DNA of 64,000 nucleotides from positions 28,354,001-28,418,000 of the forward strand of contig NC_080568.1 in NCBI RefSeq assembly GCF_030253575.1, read 5' to 3'. Position numbers and translations under genes: made by a program. This DNA is from Rhododendron vialii (lineage: Eukaryota > Streptophyta > Magnoliopsida > Ericales > Ericaceae). Positions 10,366-21,681 of the stretch are shown here, piece by piece. The stretch's first letter is position 1. Each line of letters starts with the position of its first letter. Below the pieces are notes generated by a model. The model did no database searches. It was given only the letters and a program-made list of their open reading frames with translations, and was not told where the DNA came from.

Positions 10366-10474
10366 ATTTTGCCACTCCCTTTTTTGTTAACGCCACTCCC
10401 CTGCAAGTGTATTTTTGCAGCAAAAATACACTTGCAGGGGAGTGGCGTTGACAAAAAAAAAAGAGTGGCAAAAT
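10366..10474. mobile_element. Foldback element with perfect 61-bp palindrome
   Basis: Positions 10389-10449 form two perfect 29-bp arms around a 3-base loop (cag). Weaker pairing (ttttgccactccc / gagtggcaaaa) extends to about 10366-10474. Words such as gccactcccc and ggggagtggc recur near 25470, which suggests a small foldback MITE family. Confidence 0.75.
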
Positions 10475-13400
10475 CAGCAGCCTAACACAGCAATGGCATG
10501 GATTTCCGAAGTGGACAACGAAATTTACCCACTGAACTCTACTTGGAAGAGTACTCAAAGATGTTAAAAATTCAGCACATGCAGTTTTTACATTTGGCAG
10601 GATATATATAACTCTTCAAAAAACAGAGGGAAACACATATATGAATCAGAGTTATTGAACTGAAAAATGCAAACGAATATATCTCTATAAATCAATCAGA
10701 GTTATTAACTGAACAACGCGATGGCTTTCTGAATTATCTACAGGCAGTAATGACCGCAACTGACATCAATCGTAGTAAATGAACCTTTTCAAATATCATG
10801 AACATGATTTTTGTGCTCGTCAGAAGCTGGTATCCTGTCTTCAAGACGGGATGTAGGGATTATTGACGGAAGTAATAACACACGTGGTTGTAGAGTCGCT
10901 GTTTATTTCCCTGAATAACATTTCGAACCTCGAACATGGATGGATCACAAATTTGAGAGGAAAAGCATCCTTTCGTTTCCATTTAAGTGAGATTGAATGG
11001 GAGATGTCTGTAAAAACATGCGCTTTTTGGCAGTGATAAACGAGCAGTCAATTATCAGCCTTCATTCTTTTGTTTCTGATCTCTTCCTGGAAGTTGGGAT
11101 AATTAAGCATGAGGAAATACATTTATGTCAATACCCAGATAACCTACGAAATATAAATGGTTAGACTAATCACACACCATTTGTATATTATTATATCATC
11201 ATCTCCATCATCACATGGGCAACAAAAGAATGACGGATATTATCCCAATACACAGTGAAATTCAGATATGGCCAACAAAAGCCATCTATTCTTTACAATC
11301 ACTCACAATAGCCTATCTGAATCAAATTTTAAGGACAACTACATGCTCAAGTGTTGATATTATGCTCCAGAGGGCAAAGTCGTATGGGTATCCTAAAGAT
11401 CCAGGCAAAGGTAGTTTGAGAGCAGGCTAAAACAATACACAGGATCAAGCAATTTAAATACAGAAAGTTGGTATTTTCCGTCGTGACCAATGAAAACCAT
11501 ATCTCTACACAAAGTCTAGTACAGATGTAACTTCGCACGAACACAAGAGTGGACAGAAGTATACTTATCTGGAAATACAAAAAAGGAACAAAAAGAAGGA
11601 AACATATACAAGTAAGGATTGTGAGTTACTCAATCTTTCTGCTGTGGTTTGAACTCATCTGGTAGTAGGAATAAGCCACAAACACAAGCATCAATTCAAA
11701 ATCACTTTTATTTATCTAAAAAGGATCAGATTCCATTACCAGTTCATAACCTACAAAAGGTGAAGCACTGCATATATATTCCACTAACGACCAACACAAG
11801 ACGAGGAAATGAGTTCGAAGCTTCTTCAATTTGTGTGTCACTTTAATATGGAATGTCCACATGGCACAACCAGAGCTCTTGTGCCTGAAGCCATCAGTAA
11901 TTGGATTAGCAGTTGTTTTTTAATGTACATAACTTCCAAATAAGTTGCTTTCCCTACTTTTCAGTCTGTGGGTCCTTCAGTTTTCCAGTTTCTATATCCA
12001 AGCAGACACCAGTATGAAGCTAGCTATGTTGTTTTGTCTCCTTAGTGATTCACATGTAATCGATTAATGTCTTATTTTCTGACGTTAGTAACCAAAGACT
12101 TTATCTTTCGCAATTGACATAGTCTAGTCTAATACCGAATCAGTACATCTTGCAACGGCATCCAGTTGTAGTTGAGACTTGACTAAAGAAAGAGTAAAAG
12201 GAACAGATCAGCAACAGTTTTAATAGGTTTCTTTTGAATCCAAATATAATCCCATCCCAGTACAATTAACAAACTTTTAAGATTTAGGTAATTAGGTTAG
12301 CATGTTGCAGTTTAATCTAATTTGAAGCAGGCTTACGGTATGCTTGGAACTTGTGGAACAGACATGAAACTCAGGAAAGTAAGAGAAGGCGAATGAGGGA
12401 GAAATTAAAAGAAAAGAAAGTTTATTTTCTCTTATTTGGTTTTGCAAAAAAAAAAAAAGAAAGGAAAGGAAGAAAGGAAACTATTTTCTCATGCTTGATT
12501 TTAAAGAGCAAAGGGAAGAAAATAATATGCAATGTGCCAATGTGAGTGTAAAAGAGAAGAGGAAGAAATAATGAAGGAAAAGGGAAGGGAATTGACTTTT
12601 CACTGCTTTCAGTTGAATTTTTTCTCTTTTCCTTTCCTTTTCTACCAAGAACCAAACAGAGAAGAAAAATAGAATCCTTTCCCTGAAGCGGTGTTCCAGT
12701 AAATTTTCGGCCATTGATCACGGGACACTGTTACGAGACGAGAGGATTCTCACAGGATCTAAATAGCAGGAAATGCACTGGATCACTTATTATTATACAG
12801 AGAATTTGAACTCATGTTCCAAACAGAGTGTTAGCCTCCCAATGCAACCTAGGAAATTATAGGCTCAATTGTGAACTTAAATTGTCCTGATCCTCTCTCA
12901 CTTGACACAATCTACTTGACAGCTATGGAGTTGAAAATGGGTATACGAGAATAAGGGTCCCGAAGCAATAAAGTGGGATGCTTAGTCCTCAACTTTATTC
13001 AAAAATGTTCTTTCTTGCTTTTGACAAAAAGGAGGGGCCTATTGTTCGGTGGTGGAATCCTGTGCCTTGCTGAAGCATCTTGGTTCTGGAATGGCTACGT
13101 GTGGTGAGATTTGGTTTTCATTCCAAGAACAGGAATGAGTTAAAGAACAGTAATAACTAAGCTACATAAAAAGAATCCGGGAAGGGCCTGGAAGCGACCC
13201 AGACTAGACCGTCCAGTGGCTCCAGTCTAAGGACCGGAGAGGATCCATTCCAAAGAACATATACCTCAGTCAAACAATATACCCGGGGCATATTTCGAGA
13301 AAATTAAATCCCAGGTGAATGATTTCAAAATATGTATAAAAAAAAATTGATGTACAGAAGATAGTCTTGTGGAATTTTTTAGCAAATATGTTGTGCTGGA

Positions 13401-13711
13401 CTTTGAATAGATATGACATGAAAGTACAATTAAAAATGCTATAAGTGGAAGTTAATGCCAGTAAAAATGCATTTATATACCAAAACACAAAAATCAACAA
13501 CTAATAAAATATGCATTAACAAGATACTATAGTTAACACATGGTCCAACCAAAGAGATACCACCAAATATAATTGGATGAAGGATAACTTTAGGAAGTGA
13601 TATTTTATCTTCTCCTGTCCCACAGCATTTCTATTACTGCTGGTCTTAACAAAAAACAGGTCCATAATTACTTTTAATGAATGGGCCTTACTCCAATTTG
13701 TTTTTAGGTCA
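10475..13711. other. Gene-poor intergenic region
   Basis: I find no supported gene in 3.2 kb. Purine-rich and pyrimidine-rich blocks at about 12360-12660 (aaaggaaaggaagaaagg.. / ..cctttccttttctacc) form an imperfect inverted repeat, similar in style to the MITE at 19956-20154. Short open frames here show no family motifs. Confidence 0.4.
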
Positions 13712-14866
13712 TCAGACTACTTTGCCAGGCATTTTGCTCGTCGTAATTCCCAACGGGCCTTTCTTCCGGCCGACGATGGTGAATCCAGCATTGCCATTTT
13801 TGTCACTCATAAATCTACAAAACGAATCCTGAAAGACAAACGATAGTGTTACTGATTAGTTCAGGTACTTGGAATTGATGGGAATCCGAAGCTAATAAGG
13901 TTGTATTAACTAAAAGCAAATATCACCCAACATGATTTTTGTTACAATTAACTTTCTGACAAATTCTTAAAAAATAAACAGTTTCGATCATTGAAGCAAG
14001 CTAAAAAAAGGCCCACAAAGACCCTAAGCGGACAGACAAGTGAGAATCCAAACCCACAAATTTAGAATCTTATTCTATATTCCAAGAGTCTTAATTAGCA
14101 ATCCACACTTCAGGAAAGACTAGAATATTTTACCCCACCGAATAATCAAATCCATATATTCTATGGCATCGAGTGATAGACTTAGGCTCCGTTCTGCAAC
14201 CTTAAATAAGCCCTTATTTTTTAAGAAGGCAATTTCAAGTTAAAAAATAATGTGTTTACGTAAATAATTTTTCTATCAATATGGATCTTGTTTGATAGAT
14301 CCTATCAAGATCTTTTATACAGTGCAAAAAAAATTAAAAAATTATTTTTCATTTACATTATTTTTTAGTTTAAAAATGTGAAATAAACTGTTTGTTTTTA
14401 AGAAGGTTTCTGGAACGGGCCCTTAGAACCTTTACAGCATAACTTAATCCAATTCTAGAGACTAGCAACACATGACAAAATCACAATCTAATGCAATACT
14501 CACCCATTCAACATAGCCACTAGCTCAAGCGATTCAATTAGACAATTAGTATAAATATAGATCCCAATACTTTTTTTTCGGGTAATGTAGGGTGTCCCAA
14601 GCCAAATCTCGAAATAATTCTTAAAATTCATCTCACAGTCTTTTGATATGCTTACTTTTGATATGCTTACTTGTAGGGTAAGATGATCCCAAAAATTGCT
14701 TGTCAAGATAATCAAACTTGTAATCTTAGGTGAGAAAGAAACTCGTAAATCGGGTTAATACATACCAATACTTACACAGAGAAGAGATGTATTTATCACA
14801 GTTCGCAATTTGGGAATGGAATGGTCGACAGGTAGAGGTGGTTTGAGCCTTTGAGGAAGAACCCAT
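13712..14866 (-). CDS. Tentative small three-exon gene, unknown protein
   Basis: Exon 1 is 14866-14776 (MGSSSKAQTTSTCRPFHSQI then ANCDKYISSL), with donor T|GTAAGT. A proposed 20-nt exon 14523-14504 (SSGYVEW after joining) has a strong donor, TGG|GTGAGT, and a weaker acceptor. Exon 3 is 13828-13712 with acceptor TTTCAG|GATTCG; it encodes DSFCRFMSDKNGNAGFTIVG then RKKGPLGITTSKMPGKVV and a stop. The join keeps frame and gives 75 residues. Exon 1 holds one CxxxxxxxxxC spacing (CRPFHSQIANC), which recalls twin CX9C proteins of mitochondria, but one pair is not enough to say so. The middle exon is the weak point. Exons 1 and 3 look coding by composition and splice sites. Function is not recognised. 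It lies head-to-head with the QUIRKY-like gene. Confidence 0.42.
14185..14422. mobile_element. Harbinger-like MITE, TTA target duplication
   Basis: Termini ggctccgttctgcaacc and the complement ggtttctggaacgggccc are flanked on both sides by TTA (14182-14184, 14423-14425). The interior shares gatcttgtttgatagatcc with the 7418-7662 copy. It sits in the putative second intron of the small gene. Confidence 0.65.
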
Positions 14867-15290
14867 AAAGGAGGGAAGCCGAAAAGTTGAAAGAAAAACT
14901 TCACGAGAGAGAATGGAATCCAATCTGTCTCTCTCTCTCTCTCTCTAAAAAAAGATGTCTCTCTCTCTAGGTATATATATTTTCGGATAGATACACTGCC
15001 AAGCATCAGCAGCAACCAACCACCTCAACAACATCCCCCGCCAAAAACATTCCCGAATCCCAAGAAACAGAAAACACGCTACCAAAAAATCGGAAAAATC
15101 CAAAAAAAAAAAATTAAAAAAAGGAAAAACCACCAACGGAAATACTACTCCAAAGCAAGGAACCAATTCAAAAAGGCCACAGCAAAAAGCCAACACTCCC
15201 CACCACCACCACCACTCACCCTTCATCTCCTCCGCCATCAACGGCCACTCCTCCCCAACCCACCACCGCAAACCCCCCAAAAATGACACC
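14867..15290. promoter_or_regulatory. Shared head-to-head promoter region with CT tracts
   Basis: About 420 bp separates the minus-strand small gene from the plus-strand QUIRKY-like start. It holds two (CT)n tracts (14927-14946 and 14957-14969) and a TATA-like gtatatatatttt at about 14970-14982. The 5' leader of QUIRKY is A/C-rich. CT/GA tracts are common in plant core promoters. Bidirectional activity is inference. Confidence 0.45.
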
Positions 15291-18200
15291 ATGACGACGT
15301 CGTCCTCTATCCATCCCCACCCGCCGAAAACCAGACGGAAACTAGTCGTCGACGTCGAGAACGCCAAGGACCTCCTCCCCAAGGACGGCCAGGGCAGTTC
15401 CAGCGCCTACGTGGTGCTAGACTACGACGGCCACAAGAAGCGAACCTCGACGGTTTACAGGAACCTGAACCCGGAATGGAACGAGACGGTCGAGTTCGAC
15501 GTCTCGGACCCGAGCACGATGGAGTACGAGGTGCTCGAGGTCGAGGTCTTCAACGACAAGAGGATGAGTAGCGGGAACGCGAGGAAGAACCAGTTCCTCG
15601 GCCGCGTAAAGTTATACGGCAGCCAGTTCAAGAAGAAAGGCGAGGAAGGCTTGGTGTACTTTCAGTTGGAGAAGAAGAGCGTGTTCAGTTGGATCCGAGG
15701 AGAGCTAGGGTTGAGAATTTACTACTTCGATGAGGTTATTCAGGATGATGAGCCGAGAAATGATGGTGATAATACTAATGTGCAGCCGGAGAAAGAGGCG
15801 GAGCACCACCCGCCGCCGTTTGCCACGGTTGTCGGGGAGGAAGGGAGGGTTGTGCCGTCGGAAATTGCGATGGAAGGATCGCAGTTTCCACCTATGGTGA
15901 CGATAGAGGAGTCTCCTCCACCGGTGGTGATGGTTCACCAGTCAGACCATCACCACCGGTATTATTATCACCAGGAGCCTCCGCCGTCGCATCAACCGGA
16001 GCCTCCGCCGTCGCATCCTCAGCCGCAGCCGGAGTATTATCCAGCGGAGGTGAGGAAGATGCAGTGTGCTACGGGGAGGAATACTGGAGGAGAGAGTGAG
16101 AGAGTTAGGGCTTATAACAGGCGGCCGATGAACGGAGGAGATTATGCTCCGAAAGTGATTAACAGCAAGTTTAACAACGGTGAGCCGGAGAGGGTGTACG
16201 GCGGACTCGTCGAGCCGATGCTGTATTTGTTTATAAGAATCGTGAAAGCAAGGGGAATCAATCCGAGCGCGGAGGCTCCCTACGTGAAGATCAGAACGTC
16301 GAGCCACTTCGTCAGATCTAAAACGGCGTTGCGCAGCAGCCCCGAGTGGAACCAGGTCTTCGCCCTCGCTCACAACAAATCAGACGCGAGCTCCTCGACG
16401 CTGGAGATCTCCGTCTGGGACTCGCCGTCGGAGAATTTCCTCGGCGGCGTCTGCTTCGACCTCTCCGACGTCCCCGTACGGGATCCGCCCGACAGCCCTC
16501 TCGCTCCTCAGTGGTACCGCCTCGAAGGCGGCGGCGGCGGAGGAGAAGGTACAAATTCCGGTGCCGTCTCCGGCGATATACAGCTGTCAGTCTGGATCGG
16601 GACTCAAGCGGACGACGCTTTTCCCGAGTCTTGGAGCTCGGACGCGCCTTACGTGGCCCACACACGCTCGAAGGTTTATCAATCGCCTAAGCTGTGGTAC
16701 TTGAGAGTGACGGTTATCGAAGCTCAGGATCTCCACATTGGTTCGAATCTACCGCCGTTGACTGCTCCGGAAATCCGAGTCAAAGCGCAGCTAGGGTTTC
16801 AGTCGGTACGGACGCGGCGAGGAGCGACTAACAGCCACTCGACGACGTCGTTTTTCTGGTACGAAGATCTCGTCTTCGTCGCCGGCGAGCCGTTGGAAGA
16901 CACTCTGATACTGCTCGTTGAGGACCGCACGGGGAAGGATCCGGTGCTCTTGGGGCACGTTATGATTCCTGTGGCCTCAATTGAGCAGCGATTGGACGAG
17001 CGCCACGTGGGGTCCAAGTGGCTTGGTTTGGAAGGAGGTGTGGGGGGTGGTCATGGTGGTGGTGGCGGCGGCGGCGGCGGCGGCGGGAACTACTGCGGGC
17101 GGATACACCTGAGGATGTGCTTGGAGGGCGGGTATCACGTGCTGGAAGAGGCGGCGCACGTGTGCAGCGATTACCGGCCGACGGCGAAGCAGCTGTGGAA
17201 GCCGGCGGTTGGGATTTTGGAGCTGGGGATCCTGGGGGCTCGTGGGTTGTTGCCGATGAAAACCAGGGGCGGAGGGAAAGGGTCTACCGATGCTTACTGT
17301 GTCGCGAAGTACGGGAAGAAATGGGTCCGGACCAAAACCATCACTGACAGCTTTGATCCACGCTGGAACGAGCAGTACACGTGGCAGGTTTATGACCCCT
17401 GCACTGTTCTCACCATTGGGGTGTTTGACAACTGGCGTATGTTTTCGGACGGAACGGAGGACAAACCTGATTTCCGTATCGGGAAGGTCCGGATCCGGGT
17501 CTCTACCCTCGAGAGCAACAAGGTCTATACCAATTCGTATCCATTGCTGGTGCTGTTGAGGACCGGGTTGAAGAAAATGGGCGAAATTGAGGTGGCCATA
17601 CGGTTTGCTTGCCCGTCTTTGTTGCCAGAAACGGGCGCGATATACGGGCAGCCATTACTTCCTAGAATGCACTATCTTCGTCCGTTGGGGGTGGCTCAGC
17701 AGGAGGCATTGCGTGGGGCCGCCACAAAGATGGTGGCAGCATGGCTGGCTAGGTCGGAGCCTCCATTGGGGCCTGAGGTGGTTCGGTATATGTTGGATGC
17801 GGATTCGCACACTTGGAGCATGAGAAAGAGCAAGGCCAATTGGTTTCGGATCGTTGCGGTTTTGGCTTGGGTAGTTGGGTTGGCGAAATGGTTAGACGAA
17901 ATCCGAAGGTGGAGGAACCCGGTTACAACTGTTCTTGTCCATTTGCTTTACTTGGTGCTTGTTTGGTACCCGGACTTGATTGTCCCGACCGGATTCTTGT
18001 ACGTGACTTTAATCGGCGTTTGGTACTATCGGTTCAGACCTAAAATCCCGGCCGGTATGGATACCCGTTTGTCCCAGGCTGAAGCGGTGGATCCGGACGA
18101 ACTAGACGAGGAATTCGACACCATACCCAGTTCGAAACCGCCCGAAATACTCCGGGTCAGGTACGACCGGCTGAGGACACTGGCTGCTAGGGTCCAAACA

Positions 18201-18452
18201 GTGCTGGGTGATTTTGCAACACAAGGGGAGAGGGTTCAAGCCTTGGTTAGCTGGAGGGACCCAAGGGCCACCAAACTGTTCATAGGGGTGTGTTTGGCGA
18301 TCACAGTGACACTCTACATGGTGCCACCAAAGATGGTGGCAGTGGCTCTTGGATTCTACTTTTTGCGCCACCCAATGTTCAGAGACCCCATGCCACCATC
18401 AAACTTGAATTTCTTTAGAAGATTACCCAGTTTATCTGATAGATTAATGTAG
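15291..18452 (+). CDS. QKY: MCTP family protein, QUIRKY orthologue
   Basis: Intronless 1053-residue protein. Multiple C2 domain and transmembrane region proteins tether endoplasmic reticulum to plasma membrane at plasmodesmata; Arabidopsis QUIRKY works with the receptor kinase STRUBBELIG in organ shape and cell-to-cell signalling. An N-terminal C2 domain (about 15-125, KLVVDVENAKDLLPKDGQGS) is followed by a Pro/His-rich linker. Further C2 domains lie at about 305-420, 465-590 and 645-770. The PRT_C membrane region has hydrophobic stretches at about 850-915 (VHLLYLVLVWYPDLIVPTGF) and 995-1028, and ends LNFFRRLPSLSDRL. The order, the polyglycine run near residues 583-600 and the end all match QUIRKY. 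The ATG at 15291 gives the family N-terminus. No breaks are seen. Confidence 0.96.
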   Translation: MTTSSSIHPHPPKTRRKLVVDVENAKDLLPKDGQGSSSAYVVLDYDGHKKRTSTVYRNLNPEWNETVEFDVSDPSTMEYEVLEVEVFNDKRMSSGNARKNQFLGRVKLYGSQFKKKGEEGLVYFQLEKKSVFSWIRGELGLRIYYFDEVIQDDEPRNDGDNTNVQPEKEAEHHPPPFATVVGEEGRVVPSEIAMEGSQFPPMVTIEESPPPVVMVHQSDHHHRYYYHQEPPPSHQPEPPPSHPQPQPEYYPAEVRKMQCATGRNTGGESERVRAYNRRPMNGGDYAPKVINSKFNNGEPERVYGGLVEPMLYLFIRIVKARGINPSAEAPYVKIRTSSHFVRSKTALRSSPEWNQVFALAHNKSDASSSTLEISVWDSPSENFLGGVCFDLSDVPVRDPPDSPLAPQWYRLEGGGGGGEGTNSGAVSGDIQLSVWIGTQADDAFPESWSSDAPYVAHTRSKVYQSPKLWYLRVTVIEAQDLHIGSNLPPLTAPEIRVKAQLGFQSVRTRRGATNSHSTTSFFWYEDLVFVAGEPLEDTLILLVEDRTGKDPVLLGHVMIPVASIEQRLDERHVGSKWLGLEGGVGGGHGGGGGGGGGGGNYCGRIHLRMCLEGGYHVLEEAAHVCSDYRPTAKQLWKPAVGILELGILGARGLLPMKTRGGGKGSTDAYCVAKYGKKWVRTKTITDSFDPRWNEQYTWQVYDPCTVLTIGVFDNWRMFSDGTEDKPDFRIGKVRIRVSTLESNKVYTNSYPLLVLLRTGLKKMGEIEVAIRFACPSLLPETGAIYGQPLLPRMHYLRPLGVAQQEALRGAATKMVAAWLARSEPPLGPEVVRYMLDADSHTWSMRKSKANWFRIVAVLAWVVGLAKWLDEIRRWRNPVTTVLVHLLYLVLVWYPDLIVPTGFLYVTLIGVWYYRFRPKIPAGMDTRLSQAEAVDPDELDEEFDTIPSSKPPEILRVRYDRLRTLAARVQTVLGDFATQGERVQALVSWRDPRATKLFIGVCLAITVTLYMVPPKMVAVALGFYFLRHPMFRDPMPPSNLNFFRRLPSLSDRLM
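17043..17090 (+). repeat. GGT/GGC trinucleotide run (polyglycine)
   Basis: A ggtggtggcggcggcgg-type run codes for the Gly tract between the third and fourth C2 domains of the QUIRKY-like protein. A Gly-rich spacer is also found in Arabidopsis QUIRKY, so it is a family feature and probably variable in length. Confidence 0.85.
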
Positions 18453-19078
18453 TTGTAGAAGATCAATAATCACTTGGGTAAAAAATCAGCCCCTTTTAGG
18501 CTCTTTTTGGGGACCCAGAAATTGTGGGGGATTTGTGGTGTTGGAGAGGTATCTGAAACTGTTTTTGTTTCTAATATTTGGGCTGAAAATGGAAAAGGGT
18601 TTTGGTTAATAATAACATGGGAAGGAGTGAAAAAAGTTGGGAGCTGAAAAGGGGACAAAGGTGGGGGAGGAAGTTTTTCCTTTTTCTTTTTGTAGTTGAA
18701 TTGATGGGCTCACTGTTTGAAAATGGAGAGATCAAAAAGGGGGAGCAAGGAGTAGTAGATTGAGGAAAATAGGGTTATTAGATGAAACATAATGGCAAAG
18801 TTTGAAATGCCAGTGATTTTTTTGCTGTAGTTTGTTCTTCGATAACTCGGATGTTCGAACCAATTTTGGTGTAGTTTATTGCCGGAAGTATTAGCATTGA
18901 ATTGCACTCTAACTTGTAAGATTTGCTTTAGGCACCCTCTCAGTGGACTGATCGTGGGATAGAATTCCAATGTTTAAGAATTCTGCGTTATTTCCAAGCT
19001 CAGCTGGTGATATCAAAAAAATGGATTTCTTAGCTCAGCTGGTGAAATGTTTAAGAATATTCTGCATTATATTTCTTA
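18453..19078. other. 3' flank of QUIRKY-like gene
   Basis: Presumed 3' untranslated region and intergenic DNA. A short duplicated phrase (gctcagctggtga.., near 18999 and 19033) is the only structure seen. Confidence 0.4.
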
Positions 19079-19205
19079 GGCTCCGTTCCATTAAGATTCT
19101 TATTTTTTGAGTACTTATTTTCCGTTTTACAATACAGATCATTCTTTTATAAAACATCACCTTTAATTTAAAAAATAAGTTTATTTTCGCTTACAGAACA
19201 TGACC
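19079..19205. mobile_element. Short MITE, ggctccgttcc family
   Basis: It starts with ggctccgttccatta after TTA and ends with cagaacatgacc before taa. The terminal words and AT-rich interior place it with the copies at 7418 and 14185, internally shortened. Confidence 0.45.
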
Positions 19206-19955
19206 TAAAGTCCAGAACAAACTTGACCTTGTTGTTGCTTCCTTTTTCTGCTACCCGTATGGCGCGTGCACATATGGAGAATGAAGATAAACACCAACTT
19301 ATTTAAAATTCTAAGACATTAACAAAAAATATTTTGGTCTTTATCTCTCTAGGTCTAGGATATGAGAAAACACATCCCAGGTGAAAGAGTGATAGGGAAA
19401 CCCCGCCCCCCCCATTCATTTGTTTTAATTTGCAAATGCATGCCTAAGTCAACCGTGTTAATTCACTTAGGCCCATTTTGCCGACAACGTACAGTAGCGA
19501 AGTTTTTACGAGGGATTACTAAAACTGAACCTTGTGTAAAATTTCAAAAGTTATCGCAAAGTAGGCCGGTGCACGAACTAGAAAAGCGTAAATACTTCTG
19601 GAGAGTCGATACATATGCAATCTTAGATGCCGGGTCGAATTATTTTGTCATTACACATCTCCTAAGTCAAAAAGAAGGAAAAAAAAAATTGACAATCAGT
19701 TTTTAAATTATGGAGTACCATTTAATGTTATTTTGGGAATATGAAAATTGACATTGGGAATATGAAATGTTACATTTTTTAAATGTTATTTTGGGCTTCT
19801 TTTTTTTTTTGTCCTTTTAATTTTATTCGCTTTTCCAGATTTTAGAATAAAAAAAGCCAAAGCAATGGGCTCTTTTGCAAACCAGGCGCAAGATTTATGG
19901 CATTAAGTCGAGACCAATTGGAAACGGGCCGTACTGTGCCTTGGAGCACATTTTA
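19206..19955. other. Intergenic
   Basis: A 114-codon plus-strand open frame at 19362-19706 shows no family motif or coding composition, so I treat it as chance. Nothing else is seen. Confidence 0.35.
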
Positions 19956-20154
19956 GGCTCTGTTTGGAACATATGGAAACGAAAGGAAAAGAAAGGAAAA
20001 TTAAAAAAATTTCCTTTCCATTGTTTGGTTTGAAGAGAAAGAGTGAAGAAAATAAAAATTTTAAGTGTCATGAATAGTAAACTTTCCCTCCAATTTCCTT
20101 TCATTTTCTTTCTTTTTTATTTTCCTTTTCTTTCCCTAGGTTCCAAACAGAGCC
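19956..20154. mobile_element. MITE with ggctctgtttggaac termini
   Basis: It starts ggctctgtttggaac and ends with the exact complement gttccaaacagagcc. The interior is two pairing blocks, one A/G-rich and one T/C-rich (aaaggaaaagaaagg.. / cctttcattttctttc), so the whole 199 bp can fold. The target duplication is not obvious. Confidence 0.7.
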
Positions 20155-21180
20155 GCGCGAAATAGCCTTACGGAAAAAAAAAAACAAATTGACCGGACAT
20201 CGATAATGAAAATTACGGTTTTTCATGAACGAAAGAACAACGAATTGTCGAATTGACCGCTAAGATTCGGTAGCCCATTTCCTATTTTGTCCATTTTATG
20301 AAAAGTGAGATTTGCTCGATCGCTACACTATGAATGTCCGATCTACGTAATCTTTTGCAAGACTTATCTACACATTGAGGTATATGACTCGAACGGTCCA
20401 AATCAAATTTTTGGACTAGGAGCGAAGCCCGTTTATTACAGGGCACAATAGTTTATTGTGTAGGAGAGTAAACATTTTTAGGAATCAGCTCCTCATCGGC
20501 TCGTTTGTGAGTCATTCTCAGATCCACTTTGATGATTCAAATCGTTCATATTTTAGAGTTTGTCGAGAAAATTAGTCACTCCAAAGATCAAGTTGATGGA
20601 ATATCATTTGATATGATTTTTGGAACACATTTGTATTTAGAATATAAAAAAAATTACAATATGAACCTATCTAACTCATTTATCTTAAGACAAATGCATT
20701 CCAAAATTATATCAACAGGTGTCTGATCTACCTAATTCCTGATATGGTTGATATTATCAACAAGCTTTAAATTGTCAACGGTTTAAATAGGCCGACAAAT
20801 GAGCTAGCTGGACTATCCAGAACCGGCAATGAAAACAGAAAATTAAAAGGAAAAAAAATGCAAATGGATATTGGTTTGCCGCAAGTGGCAGAATAGAAAG
20901 CATATCTGAATAACATAATGAAATATCGCCCACCCTTCATATTTTACATGCATGATTACTATACTTGATGTCACTATTTATTTAATCCCCATCTCCAAAT
21001 CCAAGATTTTATTTGCCTTGGAACTCCGTCTCGGGATCGGCCTTGAAATTTTCGGCTCTGTTTTATACTTCTTCCGCCAAGAAAGTACATCCTTGTGCAG
21101 GTCATTTCTATACAATTCATACTCTACCCTCAGCTAATCATGCGCGTGAAGTAATGCGATTGAGCTTTACTTCATTTCCC
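20155..21180. other. Intergenic
   Basis: AT-rich with only short frames. No gene, RNA gene or clear element is recognised. Confidence 0.35.
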
Positions 21181-21187
21181 CATATGT

Positions 21188-21312
21188 TGTGCAGGTCCTT
21201 TCTGTACCAATTTCACAAATTTTCATACCCGGCATTACAAATTCACATACCCCTCATTCGCAAATTTGCATACTCCATCATTCACAAATTCACACACCCC
21301 TCGTTCTCAACC
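21188..21312. repeat. Degenerate minisatellite, inverted partner of 23040-23440
   Basis: Repeated words of the type acaaattcacatacccctcattc occur about five times. They are the reverse complement of the tatgtgaatttgtgaatgagg units at 23040-23440, so the same minisatellite appears in opposite orientation on both sides of the Mutator-like element. Confidence 0.65.
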
Positions 21313-21681
21313 AAAATTATGCCAATCGTGTTTGGGTAATATCTCTATTTTTATTAACTAGACGCATGGAAAATGCTAAAGCTCGTCCATCTTTACTTAT
21401 TTGCTTCACCTATGAGAATTTCTACCAATTCTTGTTCTCTTCATCAAAGTTCATCCTAATCTCTGCCGAGAATACTGCCTCATCAATGTTCTATCATTTG
21501 TATAATGGAGTTCCTCAATTATTCACGGATTTTTCGAGATTTCTCTTTCCTGGGAGAAAAATGTTGGAATGACTATTCAAAATTTTGTCTATATACTGAT
21601 TGGACTAGGGTTTGATGTTTTATATGTTTGGACCAAGGCCTTGTGGATATGTTGGATCTTGTTCAAAATGATGAAATTTTT

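Noticed and set aside
14945..15382. Minus-strand 145-codon frame over the QUIRKY start
   Set aside because: Trp/Gly/Val-rich reading of the complement of a C/A-rich leader; no family likeness.
15705..17823. Many long frames on both strands inside the QUIRKY-like gene
   Set aside because: High GC in this gene leaves shadow frames open. Only the 1053-residue frame has family domains.
19362..19706. Plus-strand 114-codon frame
   Set aside because: Mixed composition, no motif, no splice or promoter context.
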